This document shows, piece after piece, positions 19,213-27,964 of a stretch of 64,000 bases of DNA. Position numbers and translations under genes: made by a program. The stretch lies in NCBI RefSeq assembly GCF_007677725.1, contig NZ_VEDF01000002.1:248001-312000 (forward strand). Direction: 5' to 3'. How positions within the stretch are numbered: the first letter of the stretch is position 1; each line of letters starts with the position of its first letter. The stretch comes from Pseudomonas sp. URMO17WK12:I11. GTDB lineage: Bacteria; Pseudomonadota; Gammaproteobacteria; Pseudomonadales; Pseudomonadaceae. The notes under the pieces are model-generated. The model made no database searches. It worked only from the letters and a program-made list of their open reading frames with translations, and was not told the DNA's origin.

Positions 19213-20460
19213 TCAGGCGTCTGGCTCGCTAGCCTCATGCGCGCCATGGGTGTGCTGCGTGTCGACCTTGCGCAGTCGACCCAGCTCGGGCATGCCCATG
19301 CGCAGCAAGCGCGCTGTCTTGTTGCTGGCGATCTTCTCCAGCCCCTGATCCGCTGGCAGACGCGCCAGTTGCCCAGCCAGGTTCATGGCCAGGATCTCTC
19401 GGGAATACACCCCGCCACCCAGCTGATAGATCGCCGCGATCAACTCGCGCAGGCTCAACGGCAAGCGCCAGCGGGTGCGTAGCGCCGAACCGAACGCTGC
19501 GCCGAACTCACTGAGCGCCTGCTGCACATCGCGCGGCCCCAGCTCACCACCGGCCAAGCGCCACTCCTGCAGACAGCGCAGCACCGCCAAGTCACCCAGG
19601 CAATGCAGCAGCCCCGCGCAATAGCAGCGCTCCTGATCGACGTCGAGCAGGCGTGCCAGCGAGCGGGCGTATTCGGCAGTGTGCAGCGACAGGTTCCAAA
19701 AATGGGTGGCGTGCTCGGTCAGCAGCGGGTCACTCAAGCGCGCGCTGCGCTTGAGGGTCAGGCCCAGGATGAGATTCATGCTCTGGGTACTGCCGAGCTT
19801 GTGCAACGCCTGCATCAAGGTTTGCACCGGCGCGTCGCGGTGCAGGGCGGCGCTATTGGCCGCGGCGATGAGCACGGCAGTGATCTGCGGATCGTCGCCG
19901 ACCTGCTCGGCGAGCACCTTGAGGTCCAGCCCGCCAGGATTGAGTGCACGCTTGATGGCTTGCTGGACATCGGCGAACAACGGCCCGCCATCGGCATTGG
20001 CCCGACGCTGCTCCAGGTAGGCCGGCAACTGCGCGCCGGGCTGCAAAGGCGGCACCGGACAGGCGACTTGCTGGCCCACCGCGAGCAGCAGTTGCTCAAG
20101 GCTCTTGCGCAGTTTTTCCAGGTTCAACGGCTTGCTCAGGTAGGCCGTCGGGTGCAATGGCAGCGCCTCGCGTACGCTGGCGCTGTCACTGCGACTGCTC
20201 ATGAGAATGAACGGCAGGCCTGGGCCCTTGGCGCGTACCTTGCGCAACAGGTCCAGGCCATCGAGCCCGGCCAGCTCGCGGGCAGCGATGATCAGGTCGG
20301 GCTTGCTCGCCAGTGCGGTGAGTGCCTGCGAGCCGTCGGCGCACACCTGCAGGCGCGCATCGCAGCGCACGCTGAGGAGCATTTCGCTGAGCATCTCGCG
20401 CACCCAAGGGTCACCTTCTGCGATCAGCACGCAAGGGGGGGCGATATCTGCAGCGTTCAT
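19213..20460 (-). CDS. Degenerate receiver - HDOD domain protein
   Basis: This 415-residue protein has an N-terminal receiver-like domain (about 10-125) and a C-terminal HDOD domain (about 155-360, e.g. SLHTAEYARSLARLL and CYCAGLLHCLGDLAVL). The receiver has lost key residues. The phosphoacceptor Asp is replaced by Ala at residue 60 (LIIAARELAGLDG). The acidic pair is Glu-Gly instead of Asp-Asp at 15-16, while the conserved SKP lysine remains. It is therefore probably not phosphorylated and may signal by protein contact. The ATG start has AGGAG six bases upstream. HDOD proteins are generally signalling scaffolds; its position next to a diguanylate cyclase suggests c-di-GMP-linked regulation. 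Confidence 0.85.
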   Translation of the reverse strand: MNAADIAPPCVLIAEGDPWVREMLSEMLLSVRCDARLQVCADGSQALTALASKPDLIIAARELAGLDGLDLLRKVRAKGPGLPFILMSSRSDSASVREALPLHPTAYLSKPLNLEKLRKSLEQLLLAVGQQVACPVPPLQPGAQLPAYLEQRRANADGGPLFADVQQAIKRALNPGGLDLKVLAEQVGDDPQITAVLIAAANSAALHRDAPVQTLMQALHKLGSTQSMNLILGLTLKRSARLSDPLLTEHATHFWNLSLHTAEYARSLARLLDVDQERCYCAGLLHCLGDLAVLRCLQEWRLAGGELGPRDVQQALSEFGAAFGSALRTRWRLPLSLRELIAAIYQLGGGVYSREILAMNLAGQLARLPADQGLEKIASNKTARLLRMGMPELGRLRKVDTQHTHGAHEASEPDA

Positions 20461-20554
20461 GGCCAACTCCTGAATGTCCCTGTCCTACCAGGCCCTGTCA
20501 CCGTGCAAGGCCGATCCCTTGCCAACCATAGCGCCAGCGGCCGGCACTGGGCAT

Positions 20555-20583
20555 AAAAAAAACCCGCCTAGGCGGGTTTTTTT
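20555..20583. terminator. Strong bidirectional intrinsic terminator downstream of gabT
   Basis: A palindromic stem AACCCGCC/GGCGGGTT (20561-20578) is flanked by seven or eight A on the left and T on the right, so it can terminate in either direction. It lies 16 nt beyond the gabT stop and upstream of the HDOD gene. Confidence 0.9.
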
Positions 20584-20598
20584 GTGACGCAGATCACA

Positions 20599-21876
20599 TC
20601 AGGCGAGTTCAGCGAAGCACTCTTCGATGATGGCCAGGCCTTTCTCCAGCAGCGCGTCTTCAGCGGTCAGCGGGACCAGAATACGCAGGACGTTGCCGTA
20701 GGTGCCGCAGGACAGCAGGATCAGACCCTTGTCGCGCGCCTTGGCCACGACTTGGGCAACGGCAGCTGCGTTCGGGGTGTGGGTACCTTTCTCGAAGACT
20801 TCGACAGCGATCATGGAGCCCAGGCCACGCACGTCACCGATGATCGGGTGCTTGTCCTGGATCTTGCGCAGGCCCGCGGTCAGCAGCTCACCGACGCCCT
20901 TGCTACGGTCCAGCAGCTTCTCTTCTTCGAACACCTGGATAACGGCCAGAGCCGCAGCGCAGGCAATCGGCGAGCCGGCGTAGGTGCCGCCCAGGCCGCC
21001 TGGCGCAATGGCGTCCATGTACTCGGCCTTGCCGCACACACCGGCCAGCGGGAAGCCGCCAGCGATGGATTTGGCGAAGGTGGTCAGGTCAGGCGCGACG
21101 CCCATCTGCTCCATGGCGAAGAAGGTGCCGGTACGGCCAGCGCCGGTCTGCACTTCGTCGGCGATCAGCAGGATGCCGTGCTTGTCGCACAGCTCGCGCA
21201 GGCGCTTCATCAGCTCTTTCGGCGCAGGCAGGAAACCGCCCTCGCCTTGCACCGGCTCCAGAATGATCGCAGCGATGTCACGTGGCTCGGCGTCGTTCTT
21301 GAAGATGCGCTCGACCGAAGCAATGGCGTCGTCGACGCTCACGCCGTGCAGCTCGCTCGGGAACAGGGCACGGAACACGCCGCCTGGCATCAGGCCCATG
21401 CCAGCGGAGTACGGCACGACCTTGCCGGTCAGGCCCAGGGTCATCATGGTACGGCCGTGGTAGCCGCCGGTGAAGGCGATCACGCCAGCGCGGCCAGTGG
21501 CGGCACGGGCGATCTTGACGGCGTTCTCGACGGCTTCGGAGCCGGTGGAAACCAGCAGGGTCTTCTTGTCGAAGTCGCCTGGGACCAGCTCGTTGATTTT
21601 TTCGCACAGCTCTACATAGGGTTCGTAGGCCAGCACCTGGAAGCAGGTGTGGCTGACTTTGGTCAGCTGCTCTTGCACCGCTGCTACCACTTTCGGGTGC
21701 AGGTGGCCGGTGTTGAGTACGGCGATGCCGCCAGCGAAGTCGATCAGTTCGCGGCCTTCAACGTCGATCACCGTGGAGTTCTTCGCCGACTCGACGAAGA
21801 TCGGGTGGATCTGGCCTACGCCACGTGGGACGGCGGCTACACGACGTTGCATCAAAGATTCGTTGGTCTTGCTCAT
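20599..21876 (-). CDS. gabT: 4-aminobutyrate aminotransferase GabT
   Basis: This 425-residue pyridoxal-phosphate class-III transaminase converts GABA and 2-oxoglutarate to succinate semialdehyde and glutamate. The start MSKTNESLMQRR gives the standard family length. Visible motifs are STGSEAVENAVKIARA, GGYHGRTMMTLGLTGK, the DEVQTGAGRTG cofactor-binding stretch and the Schiff-base lysine in TFAKSIAGGFP. It follows gabD on the same strand but is separated from it by 181 nt holding a terminator-like hairpin, so the two may be partly independent transcripts. A 5' leader hairpin lies at 21890-21906. 5-aminovalerate is also a common substrate in Pseudomonas. Confidence 0.95.
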   Translation of the reverse strand: MSKTNESLMQRRVAAVPRGVGQIHPIFVESAKNSTVIDVEGRELIDFAGGIAVLNTGHLHPKVVAAVQEQLTKVSHTCFQVLAYEPYVELCEKINELVPGDFDKKTLLVSTGSEAVENAVKIARAATGRAGVIAFTGGYHGRTMMTLGLTGKVVPYSAGMGLMPGGVFRALFPSELHGVSVDDAIASVERIFKNDAEPRDIAAIILEPVQGEGGFLPAPKELMKRLRELCDKHGILLIADEVQTGAGRTGTFFAMEQMGVAPDLTTFAKSIAGGFPLAGVCGKAEYMDAIAPGGLGGTYAGSPIACAAALAVIQVFEEEKLLDRSKGVGELLTAGLRKIQDKHPIIGDVRGLGSMIAVEVFEKGTHTPNAAAVAQVVAKARDKGLILLSCGTYGNVLRILVPLTAEDALLEKGLAIIEECFAELA

Positions 21877-21889
21877 AATGCCCTCATTT

Positions 21890-21906
21890 GCGCCGATCAG
21901 CGGCGC
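21890..21906 (-). promoter_or_regulatory. Hairpin in the gabT leader
   Basis: GCGCCG-ATCAG-CGGCGC is a perfect 6-bp hairpin. In the minus-strand transcript it ends 13 nt before the gabT start, next to the ribosome-binding GAGGG. On the plus strand it is followed by TTTT. It could be the stop of an antisense transcript or modulate gabT translation; nothing more can be said from sequence. Confidence 0.35.
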
Positions 21907-21994
21907 TTTTATTCGGGGGTGGCCGGGTGGGCTCGCGGACAGTATTCGTTGATCGACTGCCGTGAACGCCCTGACCACCAGGTGCTGCGATGTC

Positions 21995-22033
21995 AAAAAA
22001 GCCAGCGAGACGTCGCTCTCGCGCCCCGCTGGC
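21995..22033 (-). terminator. Intrinsic terminator downstream of gabD
   Basis: On the minus strand, GCCAGCG and CGCTGGC (22027-22033 with 22001-22007) form a stem enclosing a further short stem, and TTTTTT (21995-22000) follows. It lies 24 nt beyond the gabD stop. It would separate gabD transcripts from gabT. Confidence 0.65.
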
Positions 22034-22057
22034 GAGGTAAAACGGTCTACCGGGTGA

Positions 22058-23500
22058 TCAGACGCTGATGCACAGGTATTTGATTTCGAGGTAGTCCTCG
22101 ATACCGTACTTGGAACCTTCGCGGCCCAGGCCGGAGGCCTTGATGCCGCCGAACGGCGCCACTTCGTTGGAGATCAGGCCGGTGTTGATACCCACCATGC
22201 CGTATTCCAGCGCCTCGGCGACACGGAACACACGGCTCATGTCACGGGCATAGAAGTACGAGGCCAGGCCGAACTCGGTGTCGTTGGACATGGCGATGAC
22301 CTCAGCCTCGTCCTTGAAGCGGAACAGCGGCGCCAGTGGGCCGAAGGTCTCTTCCTTGGCCACGGCTGCGGTTTTCGGCACGTCGACCAGAATGGTCGGC
22401 TCGAAGAAGTTGCCTTCGATCAGCTTGCCACCGGACAGTACCTTGGCGCCTTTGCCGACGGCGTCTTCGATGTGTTCCTGGACCTTGGCCACGGCCTTGC
22501 CATCGATCAGCGGACCGGTGGTGGTGCCTTCTTCCAGACCGTTGCCGATCTTCAGCTTGGCGACGGCTGCCGCCAGCTTCTGGGCGAACGCGTCGTAGAC
22601 GCCGTCCTGCACGTAGATACGGTTGGCGCAGACGCAGGTCTGGCCGTTGTTACGGTACTTGGAGATGATCGCGCCCTCGACCGCCTTGTCCAGGTCGGCG
22701 TCGTCGAACACGATGAACGGGGCGTTGCCACCGAGCTCCAGGGAAACTTTCTTGATGTCCTTGGCGCATTCTTGCATCAGCTGACGGCCGATCTCGGTCG
22801 AGCCAGTGAAGGACAGCTTGCGCACCAGGGCGTTACCGGTCAGCTCGCCGCCGACTTCGCCAGCGCTGCCGGTCACCACGCTCAGCACACCCGCCGGGAT
22901 ACCGGCACGGTTGGCCAGCTCGACCAGGGCCAGGGCGGAGTACGGGGTTTGCGAGGCAGGCTTGAGCACCATGGTGCAGCCAGCGGCCAGGGCCGGGCCG
23001 GCTTTACGGGTGATCATCGCGGCCGGGAAGTTCCACGGGGTGATGGCCGCGGTAACACCGATCGGCTGCTTGATGACGATCAGGCGCTTGTCTGGCTGGT
23101 GGCCAGGGATGGTGTCGCCGTAGACACGCTTGGCTTCTTCGGCGAACCACTCGATGAACGAGGCGGCATAGGCGATTTCGCCCTTGGCTTCGGCCAGTGG
23201 CTTGCCCTGCTCGGTGGTCATCAGGCGGGCCAGGTCGTCCTGGTTTTCGATCATCAGTTCGAACCAGCGACGCAGCTTGGTCGAACGCTCCTTGGCGGTC
23301 AGTGCACGCCAGGCCGGCAGGGCCTTGTCGGCGGCTTCAATGGCGCGGCGGGTTTCCGCAGTGCCCATCTTCGGTACGGTACCGATGACTTCACCGGTGG
23401 CCGGGTTGGTCACATTGATGGTCTGGCCGCTGTCCGCATCCAGCCACTCACCGTTGATGAAGGCTTGCTGGCGGAACAACTGAGCGTCTTTGAGCTGCAT
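22058..23500 (-). CDS. gabD: Succinate-semialdehyde dehydrogenase (NADP+) GabD
   Basis: This 480-residue aldehyde dehydrogenase oxidises succinate semialdehyde (or glutarate semialdehyde) to the diacid, the step after GabT. The NAD(P)-binding SFTGSTEIGRQLM, the catalytic glutamate region SLELGGNAPFIVFDDAD and the catalytic cysteine in NNGQTCVCANRIY are all visible. The start MQLKDAQLFRQQ gives the usual length; further upstream residues would run into the noncoding leader. It precedes gabT on the same strand, separated by a hairpin. The 237-nt upstream region 23501-23737 contains its promoter, where I could not identify a definite operator. Confidence 0.95.
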   Translation of the reverse strand: MQLKDAQLFRQQAFINGEWLDADSGQTINVTNPATGEVIGTVPKMGTAETRRAIEAADKALPAWRALTAKERSTKLRRWFELMIENQDDLARLMTTEQGKPLAEAKGEIAYAASFIEWFAEEAKRVYGDTIPGHQPDKRLIVIKQPIGVTAAITPWNFPAAMITRKAGPALAAGCTMVLKPASQTPYSALALVELANRAGIPAGVLSVVTGSAGEVGGELTGNALVRKLSFTGSTEIGRQLMQECAKDIKKVSLELGGNAPFIVFDDADLDKAVEGAIISKYRNNGQTCVCANRIYVQDGVYDAFAQKLAAAVAKLKIGNGLEEGTTTGPLIDGKAVAKVQEHIEDAVGKGAKVLSGGKLIEGNFFEPTILVDVPKTAAVAKEETFGPLAPLFRFKDEAEVIAMSNDTEFGLASYFYARDMSRVFRVAEALEYGMVGINTGLISNEVAPFGGIKASGLGREGSKYGIEDYLEIKYLCISV

Positions 23501-23706
23501 GTCGGCTTCCCGAATTGTTGATTGTATGAAAAGCGCCCAACGCAGGGCATCGAGCGTTTGAAATCTCAAACGAATGCTAAGCGTGTGCTGGGGGGTTGGA
23601 CAATAGCCTGTTCGAAAAAAAGAACGAACGGTTGAACACCCCGGCGCAGTTTCAGGATGCGCGCCGGCACCGGGAGAGGTTAGACGGGAGGCTTGAAACG
23701 TAGACA

Positions 23707-23727
23707 GGGAGGACCGAAGGCCCTCCC
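23707..23727. terminator. Hairpin downstream of astA
   Basis: GGGAGG and CCTCCC form a stem continued by CC/GG around a GAA loop, with one mismatch. It lies 11 nt past the astA stop and probably ends the sftP-astA transcript. The T-tract is weak. Confidence 0.5.
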
Positions 23728-23737
23728 AAGCAATCCA

Positions 23738-25414
23738 TCAGAACGCGCGCGCCACATCGATCACCAAGGCCCGGTAACCCACCGAGCCAGGTTGGCGACT
23801 GTGCACCTTCAGCTCCACCAGCACGTCCTGGGTGCCGCGACGCACCTCGTTGAGTACGGTCGTGGTGAGCTTCTCAGGGGTCAGGAAATCCACCGAGGCC
23901 GAATAGATGAACTGGGTATCGGTTTCAGGCCGGTACGCCAACACTGACGTGACCGGGCTGTACCACTGCTCGCCACGCTCCTTGCCGTACTCCCATACCT
24001 GCTCGACGGTGCCTTGGCCTTCGTCGATGCGGTACTCCACCGCGCGGCTGTAGTTGCCGCTAAGCTTGGTCGGAGCGAAGTCACGGCCCCAGCCATTGTC
24101 GAACACGGTCAACGTGCCTTTGCCGGTCAGCCAGGCGGTATGCTGCGTCCATGCCCAGTCGAAATCCGGCCCTCCCAGCGGGGTCAGTACCTTGTCGCGC
24201 AGCCGCTCGGGCCAGCCCTGAGGCGAGGCGAGAATCCACTTCACCTGTTTGTCGCGGCCAATCTTGACCACGCCTTGATGCCTGGCTGAAACGATGATGC
24301 TGTCGTCATCGGCGTCGTAGTCGATGGCGTTGACGTGCGCCCAGTTGCGCCCGGTGCCGACGCCCGGGGTGTCACCGAACGGCAGGTCACCCTCGGCCAG
24401 TTCGTTGGCCAGCCGGTCATCTTGCTTGGCCACCCCTGGCGGCAGCTGGATCGCAGCCTTGCCCAAGGTTTCCAGCAGGTCGCCGCGATAGGGGTCGAGG
24501 ATCTGGTTCAGGTCCCAGAAATCGAGCACGTCACCGGTTTCATCGACTTCGATGATATGGTCGCGGATCGAGCGCACACGCTTGCCATCCGGGCGTCGAT
24601 AGTCGCTGGTGCCGACCCGCAGCAAGTAGGTGCCGTTGGCGGTTTCGCGGATCTCGTGGGAGAAGTCGGCGAATTTGTCCGGCAGGTTGCGTTGCCAGAT
24701 GCGCCGCCCCAGCAAGTCGTATTTCGAATAGGTCTGGCCCTGCCCCCAGATCAGCTTGCCGTCGCGGGTCTGCTGGAAGCCCATGGTTCCGCCGAGGCCA
24801 TCGCGGCGATTGGAGTCGTGAACCTGCTCGATATCCAGGTACCAGCGCACATCGCCATTGCTGTCGCTGATCCAGTTGCTGCCAACCTGGTCCCATTCGG
24901 CAGCGCCGCCCAGGCCGTTCCACTTGAAGGCGCGACCACCGGGGATGTCGCCTTGCAGATGGTTGAACAGATACAGCCGTTGCTCGAAACCTGGCGCTAC
25001 TGTCACCGGCTCCACTTCAGGCAGCGCGGCGGTCTGCCTGGCCACCACCGGCAGGCGCACGGCCGGGGCATAGATCTGGTACTGCTCGCGGATGCGCTCG
25101 TCGTCGAGCTTGTAGGTCACTTCGACCTGGTTGACGTAATCCGGGTACAGGCCGAATACCGGGATGCCGCCATAAGTCCATAGCGAGCGGTCCGACACGT
25201 CATAGGCAATGTCGACACCGCGCTCGCCTTTGCCGCGCACCCGCACATGGGCAGCGCTCAGCCGGCGCCCACCGTCGCGGATGACCGCCGTCAGCGGCGC
25301 CAGGCGGTACGGGTTGACCACGACATCGCCGAGCAGCGCCTGGTCACGCGCGGGGACCTTGGCCGTCAGGCAGGCGCCTTCGGGGAGTACGGGATGTTCA
25401 GTCTTGGCATTCAT
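23738..25414 (-). CDS. astA: Arylsulfotransferase (aryl-sulfate sulfotransferase) AstA
   Basis: This 558-residue beta-propeller sulfotransferase moves sulfate between phenolic acceptors without PAPS. Equivalents of the E. coli AssT active-site residues are visible: H253 (FSHEI), H360/N362 (WAHVNAI), R378 (SARHQ) and H425 (WTQHTAW), the residue that carries the sulfate. It has no signal peptide. The N-terminus is polar, and only 19 nt separate it from the preceding sftP stop, leaving no room for one. It has a single cysteine (C15), so no AssT-type disulfide. AAGGAG lies 7 nt before the start. It is co-transcribed with the TonB receptor. In P. putida S-313 this gene is part of the SftR regulon, as I recall. 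Confidence 0.85.
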   Translation of the reverse strand: MNAKTEHPVLPEGACLTAKVPARDQALLGDVVVNPYRLAPLTAVIRDGGRRLSAAHVRVRGKGERGVDIAYDVSDRSLWTYGGIPVFGLYPDYVNQVEVTYKLDDERIREQYQIYAPAVRLPVVARQTAALPEVEPVTVAPGFEQRLYLFNHLQGDIPGGRAFKWNGLGGAAEWDQVGSNWISDSNGDVRWYLDIEQVHDSNRRDGLGGTMGFQQTRDGKLIWGQGQTYSKYDLLGRRIWQRNLPDKFADFSHEIRETANGTYLLRVGTSDYRRPDGKRVRSIRDHIIEVDETGDVLDFWDLNQILDPYRGDLLETLGKAAIQLPPGVAKQDDRLANELAEGDLPFGDTPGVGTGRNWAHVNAIDYDADDDSIIVSARHQGVVKIGRDKQVKWILASPQGWPERLRDKVLTPLGGPDFDWAWTQHTAWLTGKGTLTVFDNGWGRDFAPTKLSGNYSRAVEYRIDEGQGTVEQVWEYGKERGEQWYSPVTSVLAYRPETDTQFIYSASVDFLTPEKLTTTVLNEVRRGTQDVLVELKVHSRQPGSVGYRALVIDVARAF

Positions 25415-25433
25415 GGCAACGCTCCTTTTTTAC

Positions 25434-27770
25434 TCAAAAGTCGTAACGCGCGGTGGCGCCGAAGGTCCGTGGGGTGCCGAGCACGCCGGCGTAACCGCCG
25501 TTGGCGGAGTTCCACAGGCTGGTGAAGTAGGTTTTGTCGCCAGCGTTCTTCACCCACAACGACAGGTCGACCACGCCGTCGCCCTGGTCCAGACGCACAC
25601 CGGCGGAAAGGTTGATCAGCGCATAGCTGGGAATCTGGCCGTAATCGGAATCGTCGATGGTGCCCACCGCCTTCGAGCGAAACGCATAGCTGGCAGTGAC
25701 GTATGGCTCGACATGCTGGCTGGCCTGCCATTTGTATTCGCCATTGAGATTGGCGATGTACTTGGAAGCGCCGACCACCTGGTGGCCGGACAGGTCGCAG
25801 GTGGCAGCGGCGTTGGCCAGGCTCACCTCGGGCGGGCACGGCGCATCGTCGTACTTCAGGTAGCGAACGTCGTTCCACGAACCGTTGAAATTGAGCGTCA
25901 GGCCACGCACCGGCAACGCCGTGGCCTCGAACTCCAGCCCGCGTGAGCGCACGCTGCCGGCGTTGGCCAGGTACTGCACGCGGTTGATCTGGTCGTAGAC
26001 ATTGGCCTGGTAGCCATGCACCTCGGTCCAGAACAGGTTGGTGTTGAGTTGCAGGCGGTTGTCCAGCAGCGTGCTCTTGAGGCCCAACTCGGCGTTGTTG
26101 GCGCGCTCGGTGCCGACCAGCAGAGAATCGGTGCCCAGGCGCGGCGCGGCGCCGACGGTGAGGTTCACGCCCCCGGACTTCTCGCCGTGGGTCAGGGTCG
26201 CGTAACCGAGCAATTGCTCATTGAAGCGGTAGCTCACGCCGAGCAACCCGGATGGGCTGAAGCCATATTGGTTGAGGTCACCTGAATCATAGGCGCCGAC
26301 CCGGGCCTGGCGCGCAGCAGCGGCGCCAGCGCTTAAACCAGCGCCGCCGGTTGGCGCGTCGCGGGTCACCCAGGCGCTCTTTTCTTCGTAGGTGCCGCGC
26401 ACGCCTGCGGTGAGGTCCAGGCGGTCGGTGACGTGCCAGGTACCCTGAGCAAACAGTGCATAGCTATCGGTATCGATATGACCGTTGCCGACGGTATCGA
26501 CGTTGGCCAGCGCACCGGCCGGGGTGAGGTTCCAGATGTCCGCCTGCGGGCCGTAGTAGGTGAAGGACTTGTTGTCCAGGTCTTGCTTGAAGTAATAGGC
26601 GCCAAGCACGTAGTCGAACGCGCCACCGGTGGGCGAGGCCAGGCGGATTTCCTGCGAGTACTGCTTGTCGCGCACCGAGACCCCAGCGCTGTAGAACACC
26701 GGCACATTGAGGCCGTCATCGTTGCGCGGGGTGAAGTCCCACCAGCGGTAGGCGCTGATCGAGGTCAGGGTGAAATCATTGGCCAAGGTCCAATTGGCCT
26801 CCACCGAGGTGCCGCCTTGAAACACCGTCACCTGTTGATCGGCATCGAAGTTGACCTTGCGGTCTTTGCCCGACACCAGCGTCGCGCCAGCCTGGGCCGC
26901 CAGGCTTTCGTAACGGTTCACACCGTTGAGCGTCGGGCCGGTGCTGTACAGGCTGAGGATGCCGTTGTTGGAATCCTCCTCGTTGTACTCGCCGATCCAA
27001 CGCAGGTTGAAGGTTTCGCTGGGTTCGAACAGCAACTGGGCCCGAAAGCCCTGGCGCTTGCCGCCGTTGAGCTCATCGCCGTTGTGGACGTTCTTCACAT
27101 AGCCATCGTCCTCGCTGCGGTAGGCGCTCAGACGCCCCGCCAGGGTCTCGCTGATGGGGCCGGAGAAACTGCCCTGGGTCTGGCGATAACCGTCTTCGCC
27201 AATCGACTGCTGCACGCTGCCTTCGGGATGAAACGTGGGCTTGCGCGTGGTGATGTTCAGCACCCCGGCCGTGGTGTTCTTGCCGAACAGCGTGCCTTGC
27301 GGGCCGCGCAGCACTTCCAGTTGCTCGACATCGAGCAGGTCGAAGACCGCCATCCCTGGGCGACCGAGGTAGACGTTGTCCAGGTAGATGCCGACGCTGC
27401 CTTCCAGGCCATCGCTGGCCGGGTTGTTGCCCAGGCCGCGGATCGAAATGCTCGATTGGCGGGCGTGGACATAGGCGACATTGGTGCTGGGCACCAGTTG
27501 CTGCAGGTCCTGCACGCGATAGATGCGCTGGCTTTCCAAGGTCTGGCTGCTGAGCACACTGATCGGCATGGGCACATCTTGAGCGGTTTCTTCACGGCGG
27601 CGGGCATTGACCGTGACGGTGCCGAGGGTGGCATCCTGCTCCAGCGCCGGGGTGGGGGTGAGCGGCTGATCGGCGTAACTGCCGTTGGCAATCGCGAGCA
27701 AGACACCTGCGGCCAGGGGCTGCAGGGTGCAACGCGAGCCGCGCACTGGCCTGCGGAAAAAGTCGTACAT
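25434..27770 (-). CDS. sftP: TonB-dependent outer-membrane receptor SftP
   Basis: This 778-residue outer-membrane receptor has a signal peptide ending near NGSYA, a TonB-box-like TLGTVTV, a plug domain (about 55-165, with SISIRGLGNNP and VLRGPQGTLFGKNTTAGV) and a 22-strand-type barrel ending in ATARYDF with the terminal aromatic residue. AAGGAG precedes the ATG by 7 nt. It leads the sftP-astA operon and is divergent from sftR. The probable cargo is a sulfate ester, from the known S-313 cluster and from the neighbours, not from the receptor sequence itself. Iron-siderophore uptake is the usual role of the family and is the main alternative. Confidence 0.88.
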   Translation of the reverse strand: MYDFFRRPVRGSRCTLQPLAAGVLLAIANGSYADQPLTPTPALEQDATLGTVTVNARRREETAQDVPMPISVLSSQTLESQRIYRVQDLQQLVPSTNVAYVHARQSSISIRGLGNNPASDGLEGSVGIYLDNVYLGRPGMAVFDLLDVEQLEVLRGPQGTLFGKNTTAGVLNITTRKPTFHPEGSVQQSIGEDGYRQTQGSFSGPISETLAGRLSAYRSEDDGYVKNVHNGDELNGGKRQGFRAQLLFEPSETFNLRWIGEYNEEDSNNGILSLYSTGPTLNGVNRYESLAAQAGATLVSGKDRKVNFDADQQVTVFQGGTSVEANWTLANDFTLTSISAYRWWDFTPRNDDGLNVPVFYSAGVSVRDKQYSQEIRLASPTGGAFDYVLGAYYFKQDLDNKSFTYYGPQADIWNLTPAGALANVDTVGNGHIDTDSYALFAQGTWHVTDRLDLTAGVRGTYEEKSAWVTRDAPTGGAGLSAGAAAARQARVGAYDSGDLNQYGFSPSGLLGVSYRFNEQLLGYATLTHGEKSGGVNLTVGAAPRLGTDSLLVGTERANNAELGLKSTLLDNRLQLNTNLFWTEVHGYQANVYDQINRVQYLANAGSVRSRGLEFEATALPVRGLTLNFNGSWNDVRYLKYDDAPCPPEVSLANAAATCDLSGHQVVGASKYIANLNGEYKWQASQHVEPYVTASYAFRSKAVGTIDDSDYGQIPSYALINLSAGVRLDQGDGVVDLSLWVKNAGDKTYFTSLWNSANGGYAGVLGTPRTFGATARYDF

Positions 27771-27842
27771 GCAAATGCTCCTTGAGGCACTGGCCCTGTG
27801 CGAGCATTTCCGTTGGCGGAATCGAATCGCGGTGTGTTGGGC

Positions 27843-27865
27843 TTATATTCTTTTAAGAGATATAA
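27843..27865. promoter_or_regulatory. TTATAT-N11-ATATAA palindrome in the sftP/sftR divergent region
   Basis: A perfect 6-bp inverted repeat with an 11-bp spacer (27843-27848 and 27860-27865) lies about 73 nt before sftP and 100 nt before sftR. It has the T-N11-A form bound by LysR-type regulators. It is the best candidate for the SftR operator controlling both genes. Confidence 0.6.
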
Positions 27866-27964
27866 ATAGTTTTAAATCATATTTTGTGGAATAAGTAACA
27901 GCCTTTATAAGGGTGGCTAACCCTTGTCAGCAATTGCATTTCACCGAAAGTTTTCATGTAGAAA

